Shown here: piece after piece, positions 1 through 8,192 of the stretch
Layout: each line of letters starts with the position of its first letter
How positions within the stretch are numbered: position 1 is the stretch's first letter
Assembly: GCA_030149295.1 (NCBI GenBank)
Contig: JASBRV010000102.1
Span: 1 to 64,000 of the forward strand
DNA length: 64,000 nt
From: Bacteriovoracales bacterium
Lineage (GTDB): Bacteria; Bdellovibrionota; Bacteriovoracia; Bacteriovoracales; Bacteriovoracaceae
Direction: 5' to 3'
Notes under the pieces: model-generated
Database searches by the model: none
Told to the model about the DNA's origin: nothing
Seen by the model: only the letters and a program-made list of their open reading frames with translations
Program-made: the position numbers and the translations under genes

Positions 1-787
1 GGTCATTGTTGAGATAGTCAAATTGAGTGGCATTAGCCGCCTGTTGTTCTAAAAGATTCTCATTGATTGATGCTTTATAGACTTCTTCTTTGAGAATATT
101 GCCGATAACTGTCGCTGTTTCTATATAATGAGTGTACATGAGAGCATGAGGAGCGCCCTTTATCTCGTGGATGTGAAGTGCAGGATCAGCTCTTCCTATG
201 AGTGGATCAATTTGCTTTTCTTTAGAGCTTGTTTGATCTTTATCACCCCAGATGACATGAATGGGTGTACCTCGGTCTTTTAATTGATCTAAGGCCGAAA
301 TTAATCGAGAGTCATCATCTCCAAAACCTTTCTTTTCCCAAACGCAGGCCCTTAAAAGATCAGCATTTTTTAAGTTGTCACCATAAGCTTGATAGATCGT
401 TGGTACTTCACAAGGAGCGCAGCTATCTTTTAAGAAATCATCAATAATCTGATCTTTTTTTTTGTCAAGAATCGCTTTACTTAAAAGGGGTAAGGCGACA
501 AATATCCTTTTCCCTAATGATGACTTCGTTTCAAAAAGATAAGGTGCAATTAGGATAACAGTATCTATATGAGGGTTTTTTGCTGCATAAATTAGTGCTT
601 CCGTACAACCATAGCTATAGCCCATGGCAATTTGGAATGAGGATTTTTTTTTCTTAAACTCAGGAACACTTTCTTTATAGCGAAGAAACTCATTCCATCT
701 TAATTGAGGGATGGATCTTTTAATGGGCTCAAAGTCATAGGGAGAGCCAGGGGATCCATGAAAAGTGAGAACTTCGGGTGTCTTCAT
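1..787 (-). CDS. Alpha/beta hydrolase, 3' end beyond window
   Basis: Reading the complement from the ATG at 787 gives at least 262 codons, open to the left edge, so the C-terminus is missing. The protein starts MKTPEVLTFHGSPGSP, with an HGSPG oxyanion-type turn near residue 10. The nucleophile elbow GYSYG places Ser at about residue 58, followed by an acid loop (IWGDKD, about residue 200) and a histidine loop (GAPHALM). The whole Ser-Asp-His triad of the alpha/beta hydrolase fold is therefore visible. No signal peptide is seen, so it should be cytoplasmic; the substrate cannot be told. Its ATG overlaps the stop of the upstream formyltransferase-like gene by 4 bp (784-787), so the two are co-translated and diverge from the lipid operon. 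Confidence 0.85.
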   Translation of the reverse strand, partial: MKTPEVLTFHGSPGSPYDFEPIKRSIPQLRWNEFLRYKESVPEFKKKKSSFQIAMGYSYGCTEALIYAAKNPHIDTVILIAPYLFETKSSLGKRIFVALPLLSKAILDKKKDQIIDDFLKDSCAPCEVPTIYQAYGDNLKNADLLRACVWEKKGFGDDDSRLISALDQLKDRGTPIHVIWGDKDQTSSKEKQIDPLIGRADPALHIHEIKGAPHALMYTHYIETATVIGNILKEEVYKASINENLLEQQAANATQFDYLNND

Positions 788-1545
788 AAATGCATTCCTT
801 TTAAACGCATCGCTTTGACAATAGCGGGGGTTGGGTTTTTTGTATAAATTGGTTTAGGGCAAAAATTTGGTTTTCCTGGGGGTAATTTTTGATTTTGATT
901 GAGGTAGTTTAGAAGTTGATAAAGAGAATCTCTTTCTTTCTTTTCGGCTTTTTTTAGATAAGATTCATAGTTGCGTTCTTGAGCGCTGGATACAGTGACC
1001 ACGTCATAGATCAAACCTGCATCGACTTTTTTTTCCATATGGTGAAGGGAGAATCCAGCGTCTCGTCCCTCATAAAGTGCATAGAGGTCACAAAATGTTC
1101 CTCTGTACTTGGGCAAAATACCGTGGTGAATATTGATGCAACCAAGCCTGGGTATATTCAAGAGAGTGGCCTTATAAAGGCAACGGGTGCGTATATTTAT
1201 AATAAGGTCAATTTTATTTTCTTTGATCCAGTGAAGGGCTTCTTTTTGGTTAAGATCCTCAAACTGAAGATGGGTAATTCCTTTATTTCTCAATAACTTA
1301 GCCCTTTTCCCGAGCTTATGTTGGAGGAGGTTCAATAAGAGATTTTTTCCTAAATCAAAGACACCTAGAAGCGGGAGTCCCAATATTTTCTTAAAAAGGC
1401 TCGAGTCAATGCTTTTGAGGGAAACGACTGCCTTGAGGTTAATTTGCTCAAAACCTTCTAAATCTTCTATTAAGTGCTTTAGGAGCACTTGGTAGTTATT
1501 TGGAACATAAGTCACCTGACTGGTGACGATAAGTATATTCAACAA
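784..1545 (-). CDS. Formyltransferase-family (Fmt/PurN fold) protein
   Basis: A 253-residue protein with the formyltransferase catalytic core: a motif at about residues 135-147 reads INIHHGILPKYRG, matching the family pattern N-x-H...LPxxRG. The later KKVDAGLIYD supplies the conserved Asp, so the Asn-His-Asp triad of 10-formyl-THF-dependent transferases is complete. It lacks the C-terminal tRNA-binding domain of Fmt and is longer than PurN, so it is more like sugar or amino-acid N-formyltransferases; the acceptor is unknown. The open frame extends to 1620, but I prefer the TTG at 1545 (or TTG 1542) because AGGAGA sits 6-9 bases upstream and the Rossmann strand NILIVTS begins there. It overlaps the hydrolase gene by 4 bp. 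Confidence 0.75.
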   Translation of the reverse strand: MLNILIVTSQVTYVPNNYQVLLKHLIEDLEGFEQINLKAVVSLKSIDSSLFKKILGLPLLGVFDLGKNLLLNLLQHKLGKRAKLLRNKGITHLQFEDLNQKEALHWIKENKIDLIINIRTRCLYKATLLNIPRLGCINIHHGILPKYRGTFCDLYALYEGRDAGFSLHHMEKKVDAGLIYDVVTVSSAQERNYESYLKKAEKKERDSLYQLLNYLNQNQKLPPGKPNFCPKPIYTKNPTPAIVKAMRLKGMHL

Positions 1546-1698
1546 CTTAATTCTCCTCGGTGAGTCTATTTTAAGGATTAAGTGCCAGCAAACCAACAGA
1601 CAGAGTATTTTTTTCACCAAGTGTTATTTATAAAGACAATGTCCACTAAAATAAAAAAACCAAACAAAAACCCAAGTAGTTAAAAGACGAGGAAATCC

Positions 1699-2688
1699 AT
1701 GCAAGAGATAAGTGTTTATCTCAATAAAAAGGCAGGCTCAGGACAAGGTGAATGGTGGGAAAAAGAAATTTCTCGGCGCCTATTTAGAAGCACCATCAAT
1801 TTTAGAAAGCCTAAGGATTACGACGATCTTTTGGCATCTTTGGATAAAGATATTCAATCTAAAGTTGATACGATCATCTCTGTTGGAGGTGACGGAACCG
1901 CTCACACTATTATCCAAAAAATGGTGGGAAGTGATATTGCTTTACTTGTAGTTCCTGGAGGAACCGCAAATGATTTAGCCAGTGAACTAGGTGCGGCGAA
2001 AAGTGTGGAGCAGGTTATTAGTTGGGTTAGATCAAAAGAAATGAAGCATATTGATTTAATTCGTATTAATGGCAAGCTAATGGCGACAAATGGTGGTCTT
2101 GGGGTCGGCTCTAATATTGCGAAGAAACTCAATGAACTGAGAAATAAAATCCCCCTTTTCCAAAGGGTCATGAAATATACTGGTAAGAATATATATTCTT
2201 TTTTAGCTGCAACTGAATTTATCGGATTAGAAATGCCTCAATATAAGTTTCTTATTGAGTCCGATAAGTATAATGGTCTCTTAGAGTGCCCAGGTGTATT
2301 GGTCAATAATCAACCTTTGCTAGGGGGGCGTTTTAATGTTGCTCCCCAAACTGAAAACACTGATGGTTTATTTAATGTCACGGCCTTTACCCATAAAAGT
2401 AAAAGGCGTTTGATTCAATGCTTGTGGAATATGGCAAGTGGAAAAAATGTACATGAATTTGACCCCTATATTATTAGCTTCGAAACTAAGAAGTTAAAAA
2501 TTACTCTTCAGGATGAAAATATAGAAGGTCTAAAGAACTCTGGTGAACTCTCTTTTTTTGGTGATGGTGAGATTTTCGCTAAAGGGCGTTCTTGGGATAT
2601 TGAAATGGTGCCTTCCTCACTACTTGTTTATGGCGCGGATGGAGAGTCCAGTTTACTTGATACCGTTAATGAGGTCACTCTACAGTGA
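1699..2688 (+). CDS. YegS/DAGK-type lipid kinase
   Basis: A 329-residue protein of the diacylglycerol kinase catalytic (LCB5/YegS) family. The nucleotide-binding VGGDGT motif lies near residue 62 and the second signature PGGTANDLA near residue 92; the C-terminal beta-sandwich ends with a conserved DGE segment. Family members phosphorylate a lipid hydroxyl (diacylglycerol, a long-chain base or another lipid alcohol) with ATP at the inner face of the cytoplasmic membrane. The ATG at 1699 has GAGGA seven bases upstream. It is the first gene of a four-gene operon; its TGA stop overlaps the GTG start of the next gene. Which lipid it uses is not readable, but the neighbours suggest a fatty-aldehyde-derived or aminolipid product. 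Confidence 0.88.
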   Translation: MQEISVYLNKKAGSGQGEWWEKEISRRLFRSTINFRKPKDYDDLLASLDKDIQSKVDTIISVGGDGTAHTIIQKMVGSDIALLVVPGGTANDLASELGAAKSVEQVISWVRSKEMKHIDLIRINGKLMATNGGLGVGSNIAKKLNELRNKIPLFQRVMKYTGKNIYSFLAATEFIGLEMPQYKFLIESDKYNGLLECPGVLVNNQPLLGGRFNVAPQTENTDGLFNVTAFTHKSKRRLIQCLWNMASGKNVHEFDPYIISFETKKLKITLQDENIEGLKNSGELSFFGDGEIFAKGRSWDIEMVPSSLLVYGADGESSLLDTVNEVTLQ

Positions 2689-3815
2689 ATATCTTAGTAA
2701 CAGGTGCAAGTGGTTTTTTGGGCGGAAAGACTTTAGAGGGTCTTATTAGTGCAGATCCAAAAAATCAAATTTTTCTCCTCCTGAGAGGGAGAAGTTTCGA
2801 AAGCCTATCTCAAAAATATGCAAAGATAACTAATGTGGCTTGTGTTAAGGGTGATCTGACAAATCCTGATATTTTTGACGATCAAGAAGACTTTAGAAGT
2901 TTAAAAAAGAAAATTACTCATATTATTCACCTCGGGGCTTTGTACGATATTGAGGCGAGCGAAGCCTCTCTTATTAAAGTCAATACGATCGGTACCCAAA
3001 ACCTCCTTTTCTTTGCCAATTATTGTGAGCAACTGGAAAGTTTTCTCTATGCTTCAACAATTGCTGTAAGTGGTAATCATAATGGTCCTTTTGGGGAAGA
3101 TGACTTTAAACTTGGTCAAGAATTTGGTGATTATTATGCTTATAGTAAATATAAGGCAGAAGATGTTGTAAGGAACTGGGCCTTGAAAAATCCTGGTATC
3201 AGAGTTGATGTTTTTCGCTTTGGTATCATTGTAGGTGACGCTGTCACTGGGGAATTTGAAAAAGTAGATGGAATTTATTATTTTTTAAAGACAATCGTTG
3301 ATTTTGAAAATTACACATCTTTTAGTCTTAAAAGTCCCTTTTATCCTTTTCCTTTTAGTGGTCATATGCCATTGCCCATTGTTTCCGTGGATTTTGCAAA
3401 AGATGTAATCTTAAAGGCATTAGAGCAAAAGAAAAAAGGCATTTTCACTTATCATGTTTTAAATGATGATCTACCAACTCTAAGTGAATTTCTTGAGGAT
3501 TTTTTTGAAGCTTTAGGGCATAAAACTCAATTTAAATCTATTCCCCGCAATTTTTTGCTCGATAAAACCCTTAGAAACGGACTTCCAATTTTGGGTCTAC
3601 CAGCGCAATTGATTGATTATATGTATATAAATACAAATTTCATAAAGGTGAATTGTACGAAATACTTAGAGATTAAGGTACCTTCTTATCAAGATATGAA
3701 AAAAACTCTTTTCGAAAAGGCCATTGAAAGGTTTAAGAAGGAAGACCCAAGTATTGGACCTAAAACAATAGAAACGATTAATTCTATAGCTCAATTTGTT
3801 AGGAGGCACTTGTGA
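2685..3815 (+). CDS. Extended SDR, NAD(P)-dependent epimerase/thioester-reductase-like
   Basis: A 376-residue extended short-chain dehydrogenase/reductase. The Rossmann motif TGASGFLGG is at residues 6-14, the NAD-adenine strand-end pattern KGDLTN around residue 55, HLGALYD near residue 87, and the active-site tyrosine and lysine in YYAYSKYKAE near residue 150. The overall pattern resembles the male-sterility/thioester reductase branch that acts on acyl thioesters or aldehydes. The long C-terminal part (residues about 230-376) is variable and probably binds the substrate. It starts with GTG, overlapping the kinase stop by 4 bp, and its own stop overlaps the AAR-domain gene by 4 bp. In this operon it could reduce the aldehyde made by its neighbour or act on a lipid intermediate; that is inference. 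Confidence 0.82.
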   Translation: MNILVTGASGFLGGKTLEGLISADPKNQIFLLLRGRSFESLSQKYAKITNVACVKGDLTNPDIFDDQEDFRSLKKKITHIIHLGALYDIEASEASLIKVNTIGTQNLLFFANYCEQLESFLYASTIAVSGNHNGPFGEDDFKLGQEFGDYYAYSKYKAEDVVRNWALKNPGIRVDVFRFGIIVGDAVTGEFEKVDGIYYFLKTIVDFENYTSFSLKSPFYPFPFSGHMPLPIVSVDFAKDVILKALEQKKKGIFTYHVLNDDLPTLSEFLEDFFEALGHKTQFKSIPRNFLLDKTLRNGLPILGLPAQLIDYMYINTNFIKVNCTKYLEIKVPSYQDMKKTLFEKAIERFKKEDPSIGPKTIETINSIAQFVRRHL

Positions 3816-5863
3816 AACATGTAGTCTCTCTTATGTATTCAAGCGACGGATCTTTTGAGGAAGAAGTGATAAACTTCATGGGAGAATCAATTCGGGTTTC
3901 ACAATATCATCTTAATTTTAATCATCAATTAGCTTTAGACATTGTAAAAGAGTATGATGGTGTAGTAGATGCTTTCGCTCTTAGTGGAGTACCTCCAGTT
4001 ATCTCTATGAGAAATGGTGGCTTCATTCATCCAGAAGTGGAAGAGATCAAAAGCCTTGTAAGGCATACCCCAGTAATGGATGGAAGCCTCCTCAAAAAGA
4101 ATTTTCTACCTTTTGCTCTACGAAAATTTAGCTTGTCTCAACCAAATTTCTTTCGTGGCAAAAAAGTCAGCTTTTACGCAGGTGGCTTTCATTATCCATT
4201 GCTGGAGGAAATCGAAAACTTTGGGGCCAAGTTAAGATTAGGTGATCCTTTATTCTTTCTCAAACAACCCTTTATGCTTAAAAATAAGAAACAATTGGAT
4301 CGTTTTATTCGTTTTTTAAGTCCTATTTTTAAACGAATGACAATTGGACAGTCACATTTAGGAAAATTTACCGATTATAATTTTGGTCCAAGTAAAATTC
4401 CTGATTTTTTTAGGTCTGATATATTTGTAGGAAATGATAGTACTTTCTCCTTGATTGATCTAAATCATCTTAAAAATAAAACGGTCGTCATAGATTTCTT
4501 AAGTAAGAAAAGAAGAACACAATTTATTAAAGCGGGAATAAAAGATGTATTAGTCTGTATGCCTAATATTCTCAAGGCGAAATTTTTAACCTTTTCATTG
4601 ATGGAAGCATGTCTTCAGGTCACTCAAGACACTGATGTTTATCTTAGTGAGGACATGGTTTTATCTTGGATGGAAAAGAACACCTTGGAAGCCCGTTATG
4701 AAAATCTTGAAAAAGAAAATGATGGTCTAGAGAAATTTGCTTTTATTATTCATCCACTTGGCAGGAAACATCTTTTTAGACATAAGTTACTTAAACCCTT
4801 TGAAGCCCACTCTGACAAACTTGGAAAGTTTGTGGAAGAGGCGATCTCTGCTTTTCCTGGTTTTTATCATGGTAAGATATCAGGGATAGTATCAGAGAAA
4901 AATGGAAAAGAGGTCGAGGGTCTAATTTATACCGTAACAGAGACACCGAAAAAACTTCTTGAAAAGGATGTAAACACAATTTACGGTAAACTCATCAACT
5001 TATGTGAGGCCAGCAGTGTTCAAGGAGCTAGAATTATAGGTTTGGGTGCCTATACAAAAATAGTAGGGGACGCCGGTGTTTCGGTAGCTGCCCAAAGCCC
5101 CATTCCTGTAACGACAGGCAATAGTCTGAGTGCTTGTGCCACACTCTGGGCCGCAAAATTTGCTTTAGATAAAATGAAGTTTGTTACCTCAAAGAATGGG
5201 CGCTATCAAGGAAAGGTTATGGTTATTGGTGCCACAGGAAGTATTGGTGCTGTGTCCGCTAAAATTTTAGCAAAGACTTGGAAAGAGGTAGTTATCGTAG
5301 CGCCACGTGCTTATAAGCTTATTGAATTAAAGGAAGAAATTGAGGTGATTGATAGTGAGGTTATTGTTAGTTGCGCAACTAAGCCCGATGATGTCATTAA
5401 AGATTGCGACCTAATTATCACCTCCACAAGTGCCCAGGGGAAAAAGATTTTAGATATTGATAATGTAAAATCGGGCGCCATCATTTGTGATGTATCGAGA
5501 CCTTTCGATATTAGCGAAGAAGAAGCTCTTTCCCGTCCAGATGTTATGGTCATTGCTTCAGGCGAAGTACGCCTTCCTGGTCCAGTTGAGATGAAAGTCG
5601 ATATTGGTCTCAAAGGAAATATCGTTTATGCATGCTTAGCGGAAACTGCTGTTTTGGCCATGGAAGGAAAATATGAAAATTTCACCCTTTCACGCTCAAT
5701 TAACTATGAGAAAGTTCTAGAGATCGATAGATTGTGCCAAGAGCATGGAGTACGATTAAGTTGTATAATGGGTCATAATGGTTTTATCACCGATGAGGAG
5801 TTTTCTCTTTGTCGAGAACATGCCATTAGGGCAAGGAATAAATATGACACAGAAGTATTTTAG
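3812..5863 (+). CDS. Long acyl-ACP reductase (AAR)-domain protein with extra N-terminal domain
   Basis: A 683-residue protein. The C-terminal ~370 residues match the plan of cyanobacterial long-chain acyl-ACP reductase: a GLGAYTKI segment, then TTGNSLSA, a Rossmann loop VIGATGSIG near residue 472, and YACLAETAVLAMEG near 606, whose Cys (about 608) aligns with the AAR catalytic Cys that carries the acyl group. AAR reduces acyl-ACP to a fatty aldehyde with NADPH. Cyanobacterial AAR is about 340 residues; here about 310 extra N-terminal residues of unknown function precede it. The GTG start has a strong AGGAGG five bases upstream and overlaps the SDR stop by 4 bp; the 3' end overlaps the next gene by 20 bp. 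No signal peptide or clear membrane helix is seen. Confidence 0.8.
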   Translation: MKHVVSLMYSSDGSFEEEVINFMGESIRVSQYHLNFNHQLALDIVKEYDGVVDAFALSGVPPVISMRNGGFIHPEVEEIKSLVRHTPVMDGSLLKKNFLPFALRKFSLSQPNFFRGKKVSFYAGGFHYPLLEEIENFGAKLRLGDPLFFLKQPFMLKNKKQLDRFIRFLSPIFKRMTIGQSHLGKFTDYNFGPSKIPDFFRSDIFVGNDSTFSLIDLNHLKNKTVVIDFLSKKRRTQFIKAGIKDVLVCMPNILKAKFLTFSLMEACLQVTQDTDVYLSEDMVLSWMEKNTLEARYENLEKENDGLEKFAFIIHPLGRKHLFRHKLLKPFEAHSDKLGKFVEEAISAFPGFYHGKISGIVSEKNGKEVEGLIYTVTETPKKLLEKDVNTIYGKLINLCEASSVQGARIIGLGAYTKIVGDAGVSVAAQSPIPVTTGNSLSACATLWAAKFALDKMKFVTSKNGRYQGKVMVIGATGSIGAVSAKILAKTWKEVVIVAPRAYKLIELKEEIEVIDSEVIVSCATKPDDVIKDCDLIITSTSAQGKKILDIDNVKSGAIICDVSRPFDISEEEALSRPDVMVIASGEVRLPGPVEMKVDIGLKGNIVYACLAETAVLAMEGKYENFTLSRSINYEKVLEIDRLCQEHGVRLSCIMGHNGFITDEEFSLCREHAIRARNKYDTEVF

Positions 5864-6947
5864 TCAGTTAAACTATACTTTAGGTAATGAGGACACTGCT
5901 ATTGATATCGAAATAGTAAGGCGATTAAAGAGTGAGTCTATCTTTAATGTCGCAGGTTGTGGATCCCGTAGTTTTCCTTTATTGGCCAACGACTCTATCA
6001 AGCACCTAAGTATGGGTGATGTTTCTCCTTATCAGTTAGCCCTTTGTCGCCTTCGCGAGGCGCTCTATAAGGAATGCAACTTTCAGGAGTTCTTGTTATT
6101 TTTTGATTTCCCGCCTTATCATGGTCAGGATAATAGACGTAAAAGAAAAGAGATTTTTACCAGGCTTATTCTCAATGAAAGCGACCGTTCCTTTTTTCGA
6201 GGTCTCTTTAATGAAATAAATTGGGGATCTCTTCTCTATCTTGGAAAGTGGGAAAAAACATTTCAAAAATTGTCTCTCGCATTACAAACGTTATTAGGTA
6301 AAGAAAAAGAGACGCTTTTTAATTTTGATTACGTTGATGAACAAAGAAATTATTTCTTTAATAGGTTTCCTCAGAAAAAATGGAAAGCACTTCTCTTTGT
6401 CCTTGGGAATAAATCCGTTTTTAATGCTTTGCTTTATAAAGGTGACTTCATTAAGAAGAATGTCCCAGGAACACATTTTCAATATTATAAAGAGAGCTTT
6501 GAAAATCTTTTCGCTAACAATCTTGCGAGGGAAAGTTTTTTTGCTCATTTGTGTTTTTTTGGAAAGATTATTCATAGTGACGGGAATCCGATTGAGGCGG
6601 TAGAGGAAAACTTTTTAAAGGTCAAAGAGTCTCTTCAGTCTGTGGTAAAGCCAAATTATATTGAAGGTAATCTTTTAGAAAAGCTGTCTGAAGATTTTTA
6701 CACAGAAAGTTTTGATTACTTGGGCCTATCTGATGTACCAAGCTATTTAAGTGGCCCTGATGAAAAGAATTTACTGAACAATCTTAATCAATGTTTGAAA
6801 AAAGGTGGAGTCATTTGCCTAAGAAATTATCTCAGGGTGCCTGAGACTAAGACCGGTGGATTTGAAGACATTACGGGTGAATTTTCTGATCTTTTTCTTT
6901 ATGAGAAAGTGGGAGTTTATCGTTTCCAGCTTTTTAAGAAGATTTAG
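5844..6947 (+). CDS. DUF3419/BtaA-like aminocarboxypropyl transferase
   Basis: A 367-residue protein that resembles the DUF3419 family, whose studied member BtaA transfers the 3-amino-3-carboxypropyl group of S-adenosylmethionine to diacylglycerol to make the homoserine lipid DGHS. The early LNYTLGNEDTAIDIEIV, the SAM-binding strand FNVAGCGSRSFPLLA, DVSPYQLAL for the ribose loop, and LGLSDVPSYL near the C-terminus fit that family. There is no BtaB-type N-methyltransferase beside it. I use the ATG at 5844 (AAGGA upstream) rather than an upstream in-frame ATG at 5778 that lies deep in the previous gene. The 3' end overlaps the convergent histidine kinase gene by 14 bp. The family call is good; the actual acceptor lipid is not known. 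Confidence 0.75.
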   Translation: MTQKYFSQLNYTLGNEDTAIDIEIVRRLKSESIFNVAGCGSRSFPLLANDSIKHLSMGDVSPYQLALCRLREALYKECNFQEFLLFFDFPPYHGQDNRRKRKEIFTRLILNESDRSFFRGLFNEINWGSLLYLGKWEKTFQKLSLALQTLLGKEKETLFNFDYVDEQRNYFFNRFPQKKWKALLFVLGNKSVFNALLYKGDFIKKNVPGTHFQYYKESFENLFANNLARESFFAHLCFFGKIIHSDGNPIEAVEENFLKVKESLQSVVKPNYIEGNLLEKLSEDFYTESFDYLGLSDVPSYLSGPDEKNLLNNLNQCLKKGGVICLRNYLRVPETKTGGFEDITGEFSDLFLYEKVGVYRFQLFKKI

Positions 6948-8166
6948 TTGGTAAAACTAAACGAAAAGTTGTGTGGGTGGTATGATCTAGGAGTTGTAGT
7001 TTTCCTCCTATTTGCAACATGAGATTTTGGGATAGATTAAGACCAAGCCCTGTCCCTTCTTGTTTTTTCGTTGAAAAGAAAGGGTTTAGAATCTTATCCT
7101 TTAGCTCAGGAGAGATTCCATACCCACTATCGATAATGTCAATATAGTTGGTGGTTATATTGATGTTAATCCAAGGGTCTTCTTTGTACTTAATTTCATA
7201 GATTGAATTATTGATAAGGTTTAACAAGACTTGTCCTATAAGGTCAGCATTGCCATAAATTATTTGCTCCCCGTTTGTGATCGATAGGTTTATACCATAA
7301 GATTTTATTTTTTCTTGCAGAAGAGGTGAAACATCATCCCAAATCACATTAAAAGGGAACTCTTTAGTCGGAAATTCGGTGTCAGGAAATCTTGCTAGCT
7401 TTAGAAGACTATGGATAAGTTTATTGGTTCGATCCACTGTTTGATCAATATTTTCGGCATACTGTTGTATTTGATCAAAGGTCAAATTATCTTTTGCCTT
7501 GGCCTTCCTTTTTAAGCGGCTAGCATTTCCTTTAATGACTTGAAGAGGATTATTAATTTCATGAGCGATATTGCCAGCAAACTCTCCTAGTGTGATGAGC
7601 TGGTTGTTGTGAATTTTTTCTTTTTCTATTTTTATGATGGATTGACTAATTCTTTCATAAAGAACCTTTGTCTCTAATACTAAGTAGGTAAGGTATCCTG
7701 AGATAGCGAAGGCGCCAAAAATATAAATACTCTCAACACTGGTTGGTAACATGTTAGTTTGATTGAAAATGAGAAAAATATTAATAATGAGAACAATGAA
7801 GTTTAAGGCGACACAGACGATGGCGTAAAAAGGCTCACCCAACCAGGCTACTGTTGGTGCGATGATCATAAACCAAATAACTGTTGGAGCTCTGTAATCA
7901 GCATATTGGTAATAGCGATAGGTCAAGAAACAAAAACCGAATACGGCGAGGATGTTGGTTGTGCGTGAGACACTTTGCACTCTTTTAAAGTACCAGCCAA
8001 TAAGAAATGCAGTTAGTGTGCCGATAATTTGACTATAAAACCTCATCGTCGGCCCTTCTTTGATAAAGTGAATAACGGAAATAAACACTCCCGTAATCAC
8101 AAAGAATGAAAGGACAAATTTAATGAGTTTTAATTTACTTTCTTTTAGAAAATAGGACTTTTGCAC
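6934..8166 (-). CDS. Membrane sensor histidine kinase
   Basis: A 410-residue integral membrane kinase. Six predicted hydrophobic segments fill residues about 12-165, with no obvious periplasmic sensor domain. A short linker leads to the HisKA domain, whose H-box GEFAGNIAHEINNPLQ places the phospho-acceptor at His202. The HATPase domain follows: N-box NLINNSIYEI, G1 DSGYGIS and G2 GTGLGLNLS. All key residues are present, so it should be active. No response regulator lies beside it. It is downstream of rarD by 26 bp on the same strand and probably co-transcribed. The 3' end overlaps the convergent DUF3419 gene by 14 bp. Signal and partner are unknown. Confidence 0.9.
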   Translation of the reverse strand: MQKSYFLKESKLKLIKFVLSFFVITGVFISVIHFIKEGPTMRFYSQIIGTLTAFLIGWYFKRVQSVSRTTNILAVFGFCFLTYRYYQYADYRAPTVIWFMIIAPTVAWLGEPFYAIVCVALNFIVLIINIFLIFNQTNMLPTSVESIYIFGAFAISGYLTYLVLETKVLYERISQSIIKIEKEKIHNNQLITLGEFAGNIAHEINNPLQVIKGNASRLKRKAKAKDNLTFDQIQQYAENIDQTVDRTNKLIHSLLKLARFPDTEFPTKEFPFNVIWDDVSPLLQEKIKSYGINLSITNGEQIIYGNADLIGQVLLNLINNSIYEIKYKEDPWININITTNYIDIIDSGYGISPELKDKILNPFFSTKKQEGTGLGLNLSQNLMLQIGGKLQLLDHTTHTTFRLVLPTKSS

Positions 8167-8192
8167 GATGTCTTCTTTTTTCTTTTAAATTT

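Noticed and set aside
979-1296. 105-codon plus-strand frame
   Set aside because: It lies antisense within the formyltransferase-like gene, which has clear motifs; no ribosome-binding site or domain.
5311-5613. 100-codon minus-strand frame
   Set aside because: Shadow of the acyl-ACP reductase domain, Ser/Ile-rich, no start signal.
6934-8166. Two-component system regulating the lipid operon
   Set aside because: The kinase is complete, but there is no response regulator and the gene is convergent, not co-transcribed with the lipid genes.
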